Assembly (NCBI GenBank): GCA_012517315.1
Contig: JAAYVE010000057.1
Span: 1 to 64,000, forward strand
Length of the DNA stretch: 64,000 bases
Direction of reading: 5' to 3'
Origin: Deltaproteobacteria bacterium
Lineage (GTDB): Bacteria; Desulfobacterota; Syntrophobacteria; Syntrophobacterales; Syntrophobacteraceae
In this document: positions 41,618-50,926 of the stretch, piece after piece
Layout of the letters: every line of letters begins with the position of its first letter
Position numbering within the stretch: the stretch's first letter is position 1
Notes under the pieces: generated by a model
What the model was told of the DNA's origin: nothing
Seen by the model: only the letters and a program-made list of their open reading frames with translations
The model's database searches: none
Translations under genes and position numbers: made by a program

Positions 41618-42706
41618 ATGCGGTGCACTCCTCCCCGTAAAATCATCGTAGAAGCCAGTGTTGCGCAGGACCCGTCTGTGGCCGCTTTGAGAGCGAATCT
41701 CCCCAGCGCTGAATTCGAGGTGGTGGATGAGGTCCACGACACGCTATCCCATGATGCCGGTTTGCTGGAAGTGGTGCGTTTCCGCGGCCGCTTTCTCAGG
41801 CCCTGCCCGGGAACCCGCCGCTATCACTGCTGCGGCTACAGGATTCTGCACTTCGGCACGGGGTGTTCTCTCGGATGCACGTACTGCATCCTCCAAGCCT
41901 ACCTCAACAACCCGAACCTCAGGCTCTTCGGCAACACGGATGACCTCTTCAGGGATCTCCAGCAGGATCTTCTGGCATCCCCCCACACCCTTTTTCGCAT
42001 CGGCACCGGAGAATTCACCGACTCCCTGCTGCTGGACCCGTGGACCGGCTTTTCACGCCGGCTGGTGCCTTTCTTCGCCCGGCAGACCAATGCGATCCTG
42101 GAACTCAAGACCAAAACGGATTTCGTGAAGAACCTGGAAGATCTCCATCACAGGGGGCGAACCATCGTCGCATGGTCCCTCAACGGGGCATCCGTAGTCA
42201 GAGGCGAAGAATACGGAGCCGCGACTCTCCAGCGACGCCTCGAAGCCGCCCGCTCCTGCGCCCAATGGGGGTATCACCTTGCCTTCCACTTCGACCCGAT
42301 GCTCGACTACCCTGGCTGGCGGGAAGAATACGGGGAGGTCCTCAACAGGCTGTTCGACACCGTGCCTTCGGAACGCATCGTCTGGATCAGTCTGGGGGCG
42401 TTTCGCTTCATGCCCCAACTTAAAGCCACCATCCAGGAAAGATACCCCCGGAGCCCCATTCTCTGCGGTGAATTCATCAAGGGCCTCGACGGAAAAATGC
42501 GTTACTTCCGGGACATCCGAGTGGAACTCTACCGGTACATGGTGGAACGGATCCGCAACGTAGACCCGACATTGTGCGTTTACCTCTGCATGGAAGCCAC
42601 GGACATCTGGCAGGAGGCTTTCGGCTTCTCCCCGGAGAGGAAGGGCGGAGTGCCGGCCATGCTCGATCGAGCGGTGAGGGAGCGCATGGGCATCGAGAAA
42701 CCGTGA
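41618..42706 (+). CDS. Spore photoproduct lyase-like radical SAM protein
   Basis: This 362-residue protein has the radical SAM motif CSLGCTYC (CxxxCxxC) after RILHFGTG, as in the SPL family. Downstream it keeps the SPL layout TGEFTDSLLLDPWTGFSRRL, ILELKTKTDFVKNL and YHLAFHFDPMLDYPGW. SPL in sporulating Bacilli repairs thymine spore photoproduct. In a probable non-sporulating host the substrate is unknown, perhaps another DNA lesion. It is co-transcribed with the ParB-like gene. Confidence 0.85.
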   Translation: MRCTPPRKIIVEASVAQDPSVAALRANLPSAEFEVVDEVHDTLSHDAGLLEVVRFRGRFLRPCPGTRRYHCCGYRILHFGTGCSLGCTYCILQAYLNNPNLRLFGNTDDLFRDLQQDLLASPHTLFRIGTGEFTDSLLLDPWTGFSRRLVPFFARQTNAILELKTKTDFVKNLEDLHHRGRTIVAWSLNGASVVRGEEYGAATLQRRLEAARSCAQWGYHLAFHFDPMLDYPGWREEYGEVLNRLFDTVPSERIVWISLGAFRFMPQLKATIQERYPRSPILCGEFIKGLDGKMRYFRDIRVELYRYMVERIRNVDPTLCVYLCMEATDIWQEAFGFSPERKGGVPAMLDRAVRERMGIEKP

Positions 42707-42851
42707 CGCACGAGATCATTTTAGTTTTTATTTCCCCGTGAGATTTGGTATGGAGAAATAACTTTTGGGAATCACAAACCCGTGAGGGGACATGCCGGTT
42801 TTCCCCCTGGCGTCCTGGGGGGAAGGAACCTCACATTCAAGGGAGGAATGG

Positions 42852-44036
42852 ATGGATTTTCAACTCACCGATGAACAGCGCATGATCCAGGAAAGTGTGA
42901 GAAAATGGGCTGTCAACGAACTGGGACCGTTGCAGGAGAAGATCGACGAGGAGGACTGGTTTCCGCCGGATTTTTTCAAGAAGTGTGCTGAGATTGGGAT
43001 ATTGGGCATCACCATGGACGAGAAGTACGGTGGACTGGGGGGGGATGTGCTCATGCAGACGCTGGCTATTGAGGAAATGAGCCGCGTTTGCCCCGCGTTA
43101 GCCATGACGTACGCGGCGCATTCCAATCTGTGCGCCAACAATATCCACAAGAACGCCAACGAAGCCTTGAAGGAGAAGTATTTGCCTCCTCTCATCGCCG
43201 GGGAAAAGATCGGGGCCCTGGCCCTCACCGAACCCAACGCGGGCTCCGATGCCATGAGCCTCAGGACCCGAGCCATGAAAATGGGCGACAAATATATTCT
43301 CAACGGCAGCAAGATGTTCATCACCAACGGGCCTGTAGCGGACACCCTGCTCGTATATGCCAAGACCGACCCTGACAGGGGGGCCAAGGGGATCAGCGCG
43401 TTCATCGTGGAGAAGGACTTCCCCGGCTTTTCGGTTTCCAGGAAGTTGAAGAAGTGCGGCATGAGAGGGTCCCCCACCGCCGAACTCACCTTCGAAGACT
43501 GCGAGGTGCCGGCAGAGAACCTGGTGGGCGAACCGAACCAGGGCGTCCATGTCATGACCAGTGGTCTGGATATCGAGCGGATCGTGCTGGCCGGGGGTTC
43601 TGTGGGCATGGCTCAGCAAGCGCTGGACTATTCCATCCGGTATTCGGTGGAGCGGGAGCAGTTCGGTCAACCGATCGCCGGTTTCCAGATGATCCAGCAA
43701 AAGCTTGCGGACATGTACGCCCGCACGGAGGCGGCCAGGCTTCTCGTTTACCGGGCGGCCGTGGTGGCACAGGACGCTCCGCGGGGCGGCAAGGGAACCG
43801 AACTCACGAAGATGGCCGCCGCCGCCATTCTTTTCGCTGCGGAGACGGCCACCTGGGTGTGTGACCAGGGGATTCAGATTCATGGAGGCTACGGTTACTG
43901 TCTCGAGTTCCCCGTTCAGAAACTCTGGCGTGACGCAAAGCTCTACGAAATCGGCGCGGGCACGAGCGAAATCCGTCGCATGATCATCGCCCGGGAATTG
44001 ACTCGGGACGAGTACGCCCGCAAGGGATATCGTTAG
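42852..44036 (+). CDS. Acyl-CoA dehydrogenase, isovaleryl-CoA dehydrogenase type
   Basis: This 394-residue flavoenzyme oxidises isovaleryl-CoA to 3-methylcrotonyl-CoA. FAD/substrate motifs are ALTEPNAGSDAMSL and NGSKMFITNG. In isovaleryl-CoA dehydrogenases the catalytic Glu sits in GLD-ER-VLAGG; here Glu242 in GLDIERIVLAGG matches. The position used by medium-chain enzymes is Ala (YEIGAGTSEIRR). That supports the isovaleryl type. GGGAGGA precedes the ATG at 42852. It leads the leucine-type operon. Confidence 0.92.
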   Translation: MDFQLTDEQRMIQESVRKWAVNELGPLQEKIDEEDWFPPDFFKKCAEIGILGITMDEKYGGLGGDVLMQTLAIEEMSRVCPALAMTYAAHSNLCANNIHKNANEALKEKYLPPLIAGEKIGALALTEPNAGSDAMSLRTRAMKMGDKYILNGSKMFITNGPVADTLLVYAKTDPDRGAKGISAFIVEKDFPGFSVSRKLKKCGMRGSPTAELTFEDCEVPAENLVGEPNQGVHVMTSGLDIERIVLAGGSVGMAQQALDYSIRYSVEREQFGQPIAGFQMIQQKLADMYARTEAARLLVYRAAVVAQDAPRGGKGTELTKMAAAAILFAAETATWVCDQGIQIHGGYGYCLEFPVQKLWRDAKLYEIGAGTSEIRRMIIARELTRDEYARKGYR

Positions 44037-44058
44037 ACACGGCGGACCGGAGGGATCC

Positions 44059-44841
44059 ATGGCGAACGATTTCATCCTTGAGGAGAGGCAGGACCAAGTT
44101 GTGCTGCTGACACTGAACCGGCCCGAGGTCATGAACTCCTTCAATTTCGGAATGCTCCGCTCTTTGAAGAAACGGATGGAAGCACTATACCGGGATGCGC
44201 AGGCCCGGGTGATCATCATTACGGGGGCGGGGGACAAGGCTTTCTGTTCCGGGGCGGATCTGAAGGAGCGGTTGACCTACACGGAAGACGAGGTACGGGA
44301 GTTCATCCACACCATTCGCAATCTGTTCACCTTCATCGAGTCCCTCAACAAGCCCGTCATTGCCGCAGTGAACGGTATCGCCCTGGGAGGGGGAACCGAA
44401 CTGGCTTTGGCCTGTGACATCCGCATTGCGTCCGAGACGGCATCCATGGGTTTGACGGAAACGCGACTGGCCATCATCCCGGGAGCGGGGGGAACACAGC
44501 GCCTGCCCCGCCTGGTGGGGAGGGGAAAGGCCAAGGAACTCATTTTCACCGGCCGCCGTGTGGATGCCCGAGAGGCTCTGGAAATCGGCCTTGTCAATAA
44601 GCTCTCTGCTCCCGGATCTCTCCTGGAGGATTGTATGGCCATGGCTTCCATGATCTGTGAAACAGGGCCCATTGCCATCCAGCAGGCCAAGTTCGCCATC
44701 AACCAGGGAATTGAAACGGACCTGAACACCGGATTGGCCATCGAGTCCAACGCCTACTGGATCACCATCCCCACGGAAGACCGGCTGGAAGCCCTGGCGG
44801 CTTTTCGTGACAAGAGAAAACCGGTGTTCAAGGGGAAATGA
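44059..44841 (+). CDS. Enoyl-CoA hydratase, probably methylglutaconyl-CoA hydratase
   Basis: This 260-residue crotonase-family protein has the oxyanion-hole motifs KAFCSGADLKER and NGIALGGGTELALACDIRIA, with catalytic acids in GLTETRLAIIPGAGGTQRLP. Between isovaleryl-CoA dehydrogenase and a carboxyltransferase, the natural role is hydration of 3-methylglutaconyl-CoA to HMG-CoA. That role is from context. CGGAGGG precedes the ATG; it starts 22 bases after the dehydrogenase gene. Confidence 0.9.
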   Translation: MANDFILEERQDQVVLLTLNRPEVMNSFNFGMLRSLKKRMEALYRDAQARVIIITGAGDKAFCSGADLKERLTYTEDEVREFIHTIRNLFTFIESLNKPVIAAVNGIALGGGTELALACDIRIASETASMGLTETRLAIIPGAGGTQRLPRLVGRGKAKELIFTGRRVDAREALEIGLVNKLSAPGSLLEDCMAMASMICETGPIAIQQAKFAINQGIETDLNTGLAIESNAYWITIPTEDRLEALAAFRDKRKPVFKGK

Positions 44842-44939
44842 TGGGCGAATCGCGGACACGGCCCCCGGGCGGCCGCGAAATCCGCCTTCCGGGTCATGGT
44901 CCGAGGTAGTTCCCTCCTTTCTGAAGCAAAGGTCCCATC

Positions 44940-46541
44940 ATGGCGGATGCACGAACGGAAAACAGGCTTTTTTGGGAAGAGGAAGAGAGGAAACTGGAAG
45001 AGCGGGTGGAGATGGCCATGTGGCCCGGCGGGCAGTCCGCCGTGGACCGACTGGCCACGCAGGGGAAGAAACCTGTCCGGGAGTTGGTCGGGAATCTCAT
45101 CGACGAGGGGTCGGAATTTTATGAGCTGAGCCGGATTGCCGGGTTCGGCATGGGCTATCCCGATGTGGACGACGTGCCGTGCGGAGGCATCGTCACGGGA
45201 CTTGGCAAGATCCACGGCCGATGGACCATGGTCCTGGCCAATGACAGCCGCGTAAAAGCGGGAACCTACTTCCCCATCACTCTCAAGAAGCACATGCGGG
45301 CACAGGCCATCGCCGAACGGTGCGGCCTCAACTGCGTTTACATCGCCGATTCCGGAGGCGCCTACCTGCCCATGCAGGCCGAGGTCTTCCCGGATGATCA
45401 GCATTTCGGCTCCATGTTTTACAACATGGCTCGCATGTCCGCCATGGGGCTCAAGCAGATCACCCTGAGCACGGGGGGGAACACCGCCGGGGGGGCTTAC
45501 ATCGTTTTCATGGCGTGCCAGGCGGTGATGATCGACAAAATGGCCTATTCGTTCTTGGGGGGGCCGCCGCTGGTGAAGGCCGCCACGGGGGAAATCATCT
45601 CCGCCGAAGATTTGGGTGGAGCCAGGGTCCACACCCAAATCTCCGGGGGGGCCGACCACTTCTGCCGCAACCAGGACGAAGCGGTGGCCAGAGTGAGGGA
45701 GATTCTCTCCATGGAGCCGCCGCAGCAGCTTTTCTCCCACCGGTACCCGGAAGAACCTCCCAAGGCACCCCCGGAATCCATTTACGAACTCCTTCCCGCG
45801 AAAATCCATCAGGGGATCAATTCCCGGGAGTTCCTCAAAGCCATCGCCGATGACAGCTTCTTCTCCGAGTACAAGAAACATTACGCACCGGGGCGGGGAG
45901 ACAACATCATCACGGGCAAAATCCGCATCAAGGGGATCCCAGTGGGGGTCGTCGCAGCCAACGGGGTGGGGATCATCTTCGTGGAAGCGGCCCGAAAGGC
46001 CACCGAGTGGATTGTCCGCTGTTCCCAGGAGAAGGTTCCCCTTCTGTTCATACAGAGTTCGCCCGGATACATGGTGGGGTCCGAATCGGAACACATCGGC
46101 ATCGGCAAGTACGGGGCGGATATGGTGCGGGCGGTTTCCTGCGCCCAGGTCCCCAGGATTCAGCTCGTCATCGGGCCGGACAACGGTGCAGCCAATTACG
46201 GTATGTGCGGTCGTGCGTACCGGCCTCACTTTCTCTTCCATACCATGCGGGCGCGCACATCCGTCATGAGCGGCCGCTCCGCCGGGGAGGTTCTCCTTTC
46301 CATCGAGGAGCGCAAGCGTGCCCAGAGTGGCAATCCCATGAGTCCCGAAGAGTTGCAGGCCTTTCGGCAGCAGATGATCGACAAGTACGATGGGGAGGCG
46401 CACCCCTTCTACTGCGCTGCGCGCCTTCTCAACGACCGGGTGCTGAAGTTCCGGGAGATTCGAGACTGGCTGGCCATGGCTCTTGAGGTCAGTCTTCTCA
46501 AACCCATCGGGGAGCCTGCTTTCGGCAACCTGAGATTCTAG
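44940..46541 (+). CDS. Acyl-CoA carboxylase carboxyltransferase subunit, probably methylcrotonyl-CoA carboxylase beta
   Basis: This 533-residue protein has both carboxyltransferase halves: YIADSGGAYLPMQAEVFPDD, STGGNTAGGAYIVFMACQAV and YSFLGGPPLVKAATGE, then PLLFIQSSPGYMVGSESEHI and SAGEVLLSIEERKRAQSGNP. It moves carboxyl from biotin to the acyl-CoA. No biotin carboxylase or biotin carrier gene is present in the cluster; it must be encoded elsewhere or this enzyme works differently. Substrate by context is 3-methylcrotonyl-CoA. Confidence 0.92.
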   Translation: MADARTENRLFWEEEERKLEERVEMAMWPGGQSAVDRLATQGKKPVRELVGNLIDEGSEFYELSRIAGFGMGYPDVDDVPCGGIVTGLGKIHGRWTMVLANDSRVKAGTYFPITLKKHMRAQAIAERCGLNCVYIADSGGAYLPMQAEVFPDDQHFGSMFYNMARMSAMGLKQITLSTGGNTAGGAYIVFMACQAVMIDKMAYSFLGGPPLVKAATGEIISAEDLGGARVHTQISGGADHFCRNQDEAVARVREILSMEPPQQLFSHRYPEEPPKAPPESIYELLPAKIHQGINSREFLKAIADDSFFSEYKKHYAPGRGDNIITGKIRIKGIPVGVVAANGVGIIFVEAARKATEWIVRCSQEKVPLLFIQSSPGYMVGSESEHIGIGKYGADMVRAVSCAQVPRIQLVIGPDNGAANYGMCGRAYRPHFLFHTMRARTSVMSGRSAGEVLLSIEERKRAQSGNPMSPEELQAFRQQMIDKYDGEAHPFYCAARLLNDRVLKFREIRDWLAMALEVSLLKPIGEPAFGNLRF

Positions 46542-46612
46542 TCCCCTGTCCCGGGACTCGCTCTTGCCTTTCCTAACACACCGGGAACATTCAACAAGCA
46601 TGGAGATGTGAA

Positions 46613-47632
46613 ATGGCGATCATGAACTATCCGAAAAAGGTGGTCCTGGGAGATATCACGGTACGCGACGGGTTTCAGCACGAGGAGAAATTCATCCCGA
46701 CGGATGCCAAGCTATGGGTGGCGGAGCAATTGATCCTCGCCGGGTTCCGACGCATTGAGGTGACCAATTTCGGGAACCCCGTTGGCATGCCCCAGTTCAA
46801 GGACGCGGACGAACTCATGAAGCGTCTGCGGGGGAGCAAGAAAGTCGGGCATCTTCTCAACGAGGTGGAAATCACGTGCATCACCATCCGGGAAAAGGCC
46901 GTGGAACGGGCGGTACGGGCCCGCAAGGAAGGTTTCGGACCGGACCGCATCCTGTTCATGGTCTCCACAAGCGAATCCCATCACAGGACCAACTCGGGAA
47001 CCTCCCTCGCCGAGTATTGGAAAATGTGCGAGAAGTACATTCCCATCGCCCACGACGTCGGCATGAAAGTCTGTGGAACGGTGAGCACCATCTGGGGGTG
47101 CCCCATTGAGGGACCCACGGAACTGAAGAAGGCGGTCGAGTTCACCCAGCGCTGGCTGGATATCGGGGCCGACGACATCGAGCACGCGGACCATGACGGC
47201 TCTGCGCCTCCAAACAAAGTCTATGAATACTACTCCATGATTCTGGATGCCATACCCGATCCGAGCAAGCACATCGCCCATTTTCATGTGACGCGGGGAT
47301 GGGGGCTTGCCAATGTGCTTGCGGCCCTCAACGCGGGAATCACCCATTTTGAATCCACAATGGGGGGGACTGGGGGGCAGCCGGCCAATTTCGTCGACGG
47401 AGTGCCCGTTGCGGGAACGGGCGAATACTATTACGCGGATCCTACCATCACCGGACTGGTGTGTACGGAAGACATGGTGGTCATGATGGATGAGATGGGC
47501 ATCGAAACAGGCATCGATGTGGATCAACTGCTGAAAATAGGGCGCATGGTGGAACGTATCGTAGGCCGGCGACTGCGGTCCGAGTGCGTTCGAACGGGAA
47601 GAATCCCCAAGACCCTCACCGGCCGGAGATAA
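46613..47632 (+). CDS. HMG-CoA lyase-like pyruvate carboxyltransferase family protein
   Basis: This 339-residue TIM-barrel protein begins with LGDITVRDGFQHEEKFIPTD, carrying the metal-binding Asp and the RDG(F)Q motif. Later elements are HVTRGWGLANVLAALNAGIT (metal-binding His) and STMGGTGGQPANFVDG with the flexible-loop equivalent. HMG-CoA lyase splits HMG-CoA into acetyl-CoA and acetoacetate, the last step of leucine breakdown, which fits the operon. GGAGATG precedes the ATG. Confidence 0.88.
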   Translation: MAIMNYPKKVVLGDITVRDGFQHEEKFIPTDAKLWVAEQLILAGFRRIEVTNFGNPVGMPQFKDADELMKRLRGSKKVGHLLNEVEITCITIREKAVERAVRARKEGFGPDRILFMVSTSESHHRTNSGTSLAEYWKMCEKYIPIAHDVGMKVCGTVSTIWGCPIEGPTELKKAVEFTQRWLDIGADDIEHADHDGSAPPNKVYEYYSMILDAIPDPSKHIAHFHVTRGWGLANVLAALNAGITHFESTMGGTGGQPANFVDGVPVAGTGEYYYADPTITGLVCTEDMVVMMDEMGIETGIDVDQLLKIGRMVERIVGRRLRSECVRTGRIPKTLTGRR

Positions 47633-47673
47633 CCGCAGTCGTCCCGTTTCCGTGGGTTTCCACAGCAATCAGG

Positions 47674-47730
47674 GGAGGCGCGACCTTCGCCTTTGCCAGC
47701 AGGGTAAGGTCGGCCTCCTCTTTTCTTTTT
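47674..47730 (+). terminator. Terminator of the leucine/isovalerate operon
   Basis: GAGGCGCGACCTT (47675-47687) pairs with AAGGTCGGCCTC (47706-47717), one base bulged, 18-base loop, followed by CTCTTTTCTTTTT. It lies 40 bases after the last gene. Confidence 0.8.
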
Positions 47731-47880
47731 CCGGCAACGTTCCCCACATCTCCCTTGGAAAAGTGCAAAAAACAAGTATGATGCCAATCTGTTTGCATGA
47801 GCCTCCCCTGCGCACGCAACCGGGTTCTTCCGGCAGGCGTCAGGGAAGCGGACAAGGCAGCTCCGAAGCGGCGGAATCCC

Positions 47881-48942
47881 ATGGAATATGGAATCAGGCA
47901 TTACGAGGCGGCACAGAGACTCCTGTGGTTGATGGTTTTCATCATCTCCCTCGGGTTGGCCTACCTGATCAAGGGTTCGGACGCCTACCAACGATCTTAT
48001 CCCGTTCCAACGGTCGGCACCCTAAAAACTGCGGATTTCTGGCTGGAGCTTCAAGGGCTTCAAATTCAGCCGCCGGGTACGACGGGAGCCAGGGCGACAA
48101 CCCAGGGAGGCAGTGATTTCCACCGCACCATTCAGGCTGCACCCGGAATCCTCGCCGGGATCATGATCTATCTGATCCTGCTCAATGCGGTTTTTCTGGG
48201 GCTCAGAGCGGTGTGGCTCCTGGTCCAACTGGTGGGGAAGAGCCTCATTCAGATTCTCCTCAAGACCCATGTGAAAAAGCCCGTAAGACGCCAGACCGCC
48301 GCCCTGGACAGCTTGGCGCGCCATATGGACCGTTTTTTCACGGGCGAAACCCTGGCCAAAGAGGTCAATCGTTTTCCTCTTCCCTTCGTCTTCCACCCTT
48401 TCAAGAGGTTGAAGCTTCTCCTGTCCCAACCTCAAGCCACTCTCTCTGCTGAAGAACTGACGGAGAAGGATAGACGCATCGCCGAAACCGACTGGCAGAT
48501 CCTCTGGCAGTCCTGGCTGCCTTTCAACTGGGTCTTCTGGACACTTCCCGTCCTCGCCCTCTTACAGTCCTCTTCCCTCTTTTATGTGGAACTCCTGCCC
48601 ATCTTTTCGGGAAAGCGGGAACTTGCGGAGTTCTCCACCCCTCTTCTCACGGGACTCATCCCCCTTTTCCAGGTAGTTGTGATCTCTGCGGTGCTTAAGC
48701 TCGCCTCCACACTTCTCAAACGCATCGACGAGCTTTACCTGGCAAACCTGGACGCGCTCTTCTACGACGAGTTCATCGCACGACTCCCGCTTCACAGCGC
48801 AGACACTCTCATTCTGCTCCAGACCATGCAGAGACAGTTCATGGAAATCCAGTCCGCCCTGAGGCGCCTCGAGCGTTCTCTCCCCGTCCATGGAACCGGG
48901 GAGGAGACGGGGAAGGAGAGAAAGAAGCTTGAAAGGGGATGA
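47881..48942 (+). CDS. Membrane protein of unknown function
   Basis: This 353-residue protein has four membrane segments: RLLWLMVFIISLGLAYLI near the N-terminus, LAGIMIYLILLNAVFLGLRA, FNWVFWTLPVLALLQSSSLF and LTGLIPLFQVVVISAVLKLA. The C-terminal 70 residues are charged and helical. I do not recognise the family. The ATG at 47881 has only a weak ribosome site; 47797 is an alternative. The DciA-like gene overlaps or abuts its end. Confidence 0.75.
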   Translation: MEYGIRHYEAAQRLLWLMVFIISLGLAYLIKGSDAYQRSYPVPTVGTLKTADFWLELQGLQIQPPGTTGARATTQGGSDFHRTIQAAPGILAGIMIYLILLNAVFLGLRAVWLLVQLVGKSLIQILLKTHVKKPVRRQTAALDSLARHMDRFFTGETLAKEVNRFPLPFVFHPFKRLKLLLSQPQATLSAEELTEKDRRIAETDWQILWQSWLPFNWVFWTLPVLALLQSSSLFYVELLPIFSGKRELAEFSTPLLTGLIPLFQVVVISAVLKLASTLLKRIDELYLANLDALFYDEFIARLPLHSADTLILLQTMQRQFMEIQSALRRLERSLPVHGTGEETGKERKKLERG

Positions 48943-49423
48943 AGGACCATCGCCACTGGGTTCACTTCTGAAAGGGCTGCTGAGACGGCATCCCTCCTTT
49001 TCCGCAAGCCCCCTCGGCGACTGGCGCGACCTGGTGGGGGAACAGGCGGCCCGCTATTCCCAGCCGGTCTCCCTCAGGAAGGGGGTACTGGTGATCGTGG
49101 CCTACGACTCCATCTGGAAACACCACCTCGAACTCCATAAGGCCGTGCTTCTGGAAAGAATAAACGAGAAGGCGCCCGAGTCCCTGGTTGAAAAGATCGT
49201 CATCCGGGTGGGCGAGGTGCCTGACACCCCTCCCGTTCTCAATCCCCACCAACGGCAGTTGGAAAAACTCTCCCCCGTCCGGTCCCGACGCAGAAGGCAG
49301 CGAAAGGCGGCCATGCGACCTCTGACGGCTGATGAAAAGGATCTGATCCGCAGTCTTCCCGATGCGTCCTTGAGGGCCATTGGGACGCGTCTGCTCCGCC
49401 GCACGGAGCACCCTGAAAGCTAG
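48929..49423 (+). CDS. DciA-like (DUF721) protein
   Basis: This protein of about 164 residues has the DUF721/DciA domain in its first half: LLKGLLRRHPSFSASPLGDW, WRDLVGEQAARYSQPVSLRK and LVIVAYDSIWKHHLELHKAV. DciA loads the replicative helicase DnaB in many bacteria. The basic C-terminal half is of the variable sort. The TTG at 48929 is favoured because AAGGAGAG lies about nine bases upstream; ATG at 48890 has no ribosome site. Confidence 0.82.
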   Translation: MKGDEGPSPLGSLLKGLLRRHPSFSASPLGDWRDLVGEQAARYSQPVSLRKGVLVIVAYDSIWKHHLELHKAVLLERINEKAPESLVEKIVIRVGEVPDTPPVLNPHQRQLEKLSPVRSRRRRQRKAAMRPLTADEKDLIRSLPDASLRAIGTRLLRRTEHPES

Positions 49424-49516
49424 CTGCGGAAAAAGGGGATTCCCCCGAACCAAATGGATCCAGGGTGGGTCATGGGAAAACACAGCAATCCATGGGAACG
49501 GGGCAATTGTAACCGT

Positions 49517-49900
49517 TCACCGCCCGCAGAGGATCAATGCACCAGAGAAGGCCTGGGCAACCCCTTGAATGCTGCTTCCATAGGCTGAGAGAGAAGTTGA
49601 AAGGAGTCTCTTCCTTGAAGCCGGCAGGTCCTGGTCACCGTCAGGACTCTCTCTGTGACTCGTTCGGCGCCATATTGGATTGGTTGCCGAAGCAGAGTTG
49701 TCTCCATACGTTCGCTTTTTGGATTTGCCCACCTGCGGACCATCGGATGATGGCGGCCTGGAAGAGTTGGCGGAATTGGTTGTGAGGGAAGCAATCTTCT
49801 TTTCCAACGTGCTGATCTGCGCCTTGAGGAACTCAACCTGGGCATGCAGTTCCAGAAGCGTCTTTACGACAGTCTCCCTGCCGGCTTCGAAAATCAGCTC
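49517..49900 (-). pseudogene. N-terminal remnant of an IS66-type transposase
   Basis: The minus-strand frame from 49900 reads ELIFEAGRETVVKTLLELHA and then LEKKIASLTTNSANSSRPPS followed by SDGPQ. This is the coiled coil plus (N)SS-PPSSDGP signature of IS66-family TnpC. After KSKKRTYGD the homology is lost. No start codon, zinc-finger or DDE parts remain. Confidence 0.8.
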
Positions 49901-50032
49901 CCCTCTGTGCCAGTGTGACTGTGAAGAAAGCGGATATGGATGGTTGGAAGGAGCGGGGAAAGGACTTTGGAGGAGAAAAGAATCAACTGGAATAGTTGTG
50001 AGTGTATCGCACCAGGATCCTTGGAGACAAGT

Positions 50033-50209
50033 TTAGGTTGAGTTGTTCATGACATTCCGCCACGCCTCCAAGCGGTATATTTCCACGCCGAGTTCGCGGC
50101 TCACGGCATCCAATGGCTCGCCCTGAAACAGTCGAAGCACTGTGTCTCTCTTGCGGCGTGCGCTCCAACTCTGGTTCGGACCCAGCGGACCCTGTTTCTC
50201 CGTTCCCAT
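50033..50209 (-). pseudogene. Truncated helix-turn-helix transposase OrfA-like gene
   Basis: The frame begins MGTEKQGPLGPNQSWSARRK with GGAGGG upstream. RDTVLRLFQGEPLDAVSREL followed by GVEIYRLEAWR is a helix-turn-helix of the IS3-OrfA kind. It stops after 58 residues at RNVMNNST, where relatives continue, so it is truncated. The IS family is not certain. Confidence 0.65.
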
Positions 50210-50261
50210 AGCTAACCCTCCTTGGTTCACATGTTACTGTAAATCCGTGTCCAAGAAAATC

Positions 50262-50435
50262 GGGCCCGGTATAACGAGCAATCTCGGGTTCGCCGACTGG
50301 ACCCAGGTTTTCGGCGATGCGACCATGACCGCCGCACTCCTGGACCAGCTGACCCACAAGGCTCACATCGTCAACTGCAGCTGGGAGAGTTACCGGCTCA
50401 AACAAAGCCCCAATCAGAAATCGAAGCGTGCATAG
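50262..50435 (+). pseudogene. C-terminal remnant of an IS21-type IstB ATPase
   Basis: The plus-strand frame reads ITSNLGFADWTQVFGDATMT, then ALLDQLTHKAHIVNCSWESY and RLKQSPNQKSK. This is the typical end of IstB, the IS21 helper ATPase (TSNLxFxxWxxVFGD ... LLDRLTHxxH...GESYRLK). The first three quarters are missing. Confidence 0.85.
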
Positions 50436-50451
50436 CGAGGAGCCCCGACCT

Positions 50452-50703
50452 ATGGAGATCACCCTTTACAACCCCCAAAAAGGGCGACTCTTCACGATCC
50501 CAGTCCAATTCACCAAGGACAACACAACCTGGTTCGAAAGTTACCGGAATTCCAGTGATATTGGAAGGATAACGGATTTTGAAGGCGGCCTGCTCATTGC
50601 TGGATTTGATTACACCTATCCGGTCTGGATCTACGATAAATCGAGGGCTGACATCGGCTACAGCCAGAAAAGAGCAAATCAACTGCTGAGGATGCACGTG
50701 TGA
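50452..50703 (+). CDS. Small hypothetical protein
   Basis: This 83-residue protein starts MEITLYNPQKGRLFTIPVQF. It has mixed beta character and several aromatic residues and no recognised domain. GAGGAG lies about ten bases upstream. It sits between IS remnants and the ISKra4-like element, so it may itself be a fragment. Confidence 0.45.
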   Translation: MEITLYNPQKGRLFTIPVQFTKDNTTWFESYRNSSDIGRITDFEGGLLIAGFDYTYPVWIYDKSRADIGYSQKRANQLLRMHV

Positions 50704-50866
50704 GTTCGGCACCGCCATTGGAAACGCCGGCAGGTGAAACGGAGGGAGCATCGGGGGCGACATGAGTTTGAGCTGCCCGTCCCATGGCGGCACGAGGATG
50801 ATCACCTCCTCATTCTCCATGATGATTTTCTCTGCACAAGGGTGGTCAAATTTCGGTTATCGCAGA

Positions 50867-50889
50867 TGGGTGCGGCTCTTCTGGAACGA
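50867..50889 (+). repeat. Left terminal inverted repeat of the ISKra4-like element
   Basis: ATGGGTGCGGCTCTT and the next 8 bases match the reverse complement of 52521-52543 in 20 of 23 positions, with the outer 15 perfect. Confidence 0.88.
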
Positions 50890-50926
50890 CGGTCAAAGAG
50901 CGGCACCCGCATGAGATATTGTTGAA

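Noticed and set aside
44754-46601. 615-codon minus-strand open frame
   Set aside because: Fully antisense to the enoyl-CoA hydratase and carboxyltransferase genes, which have clear family motifs.
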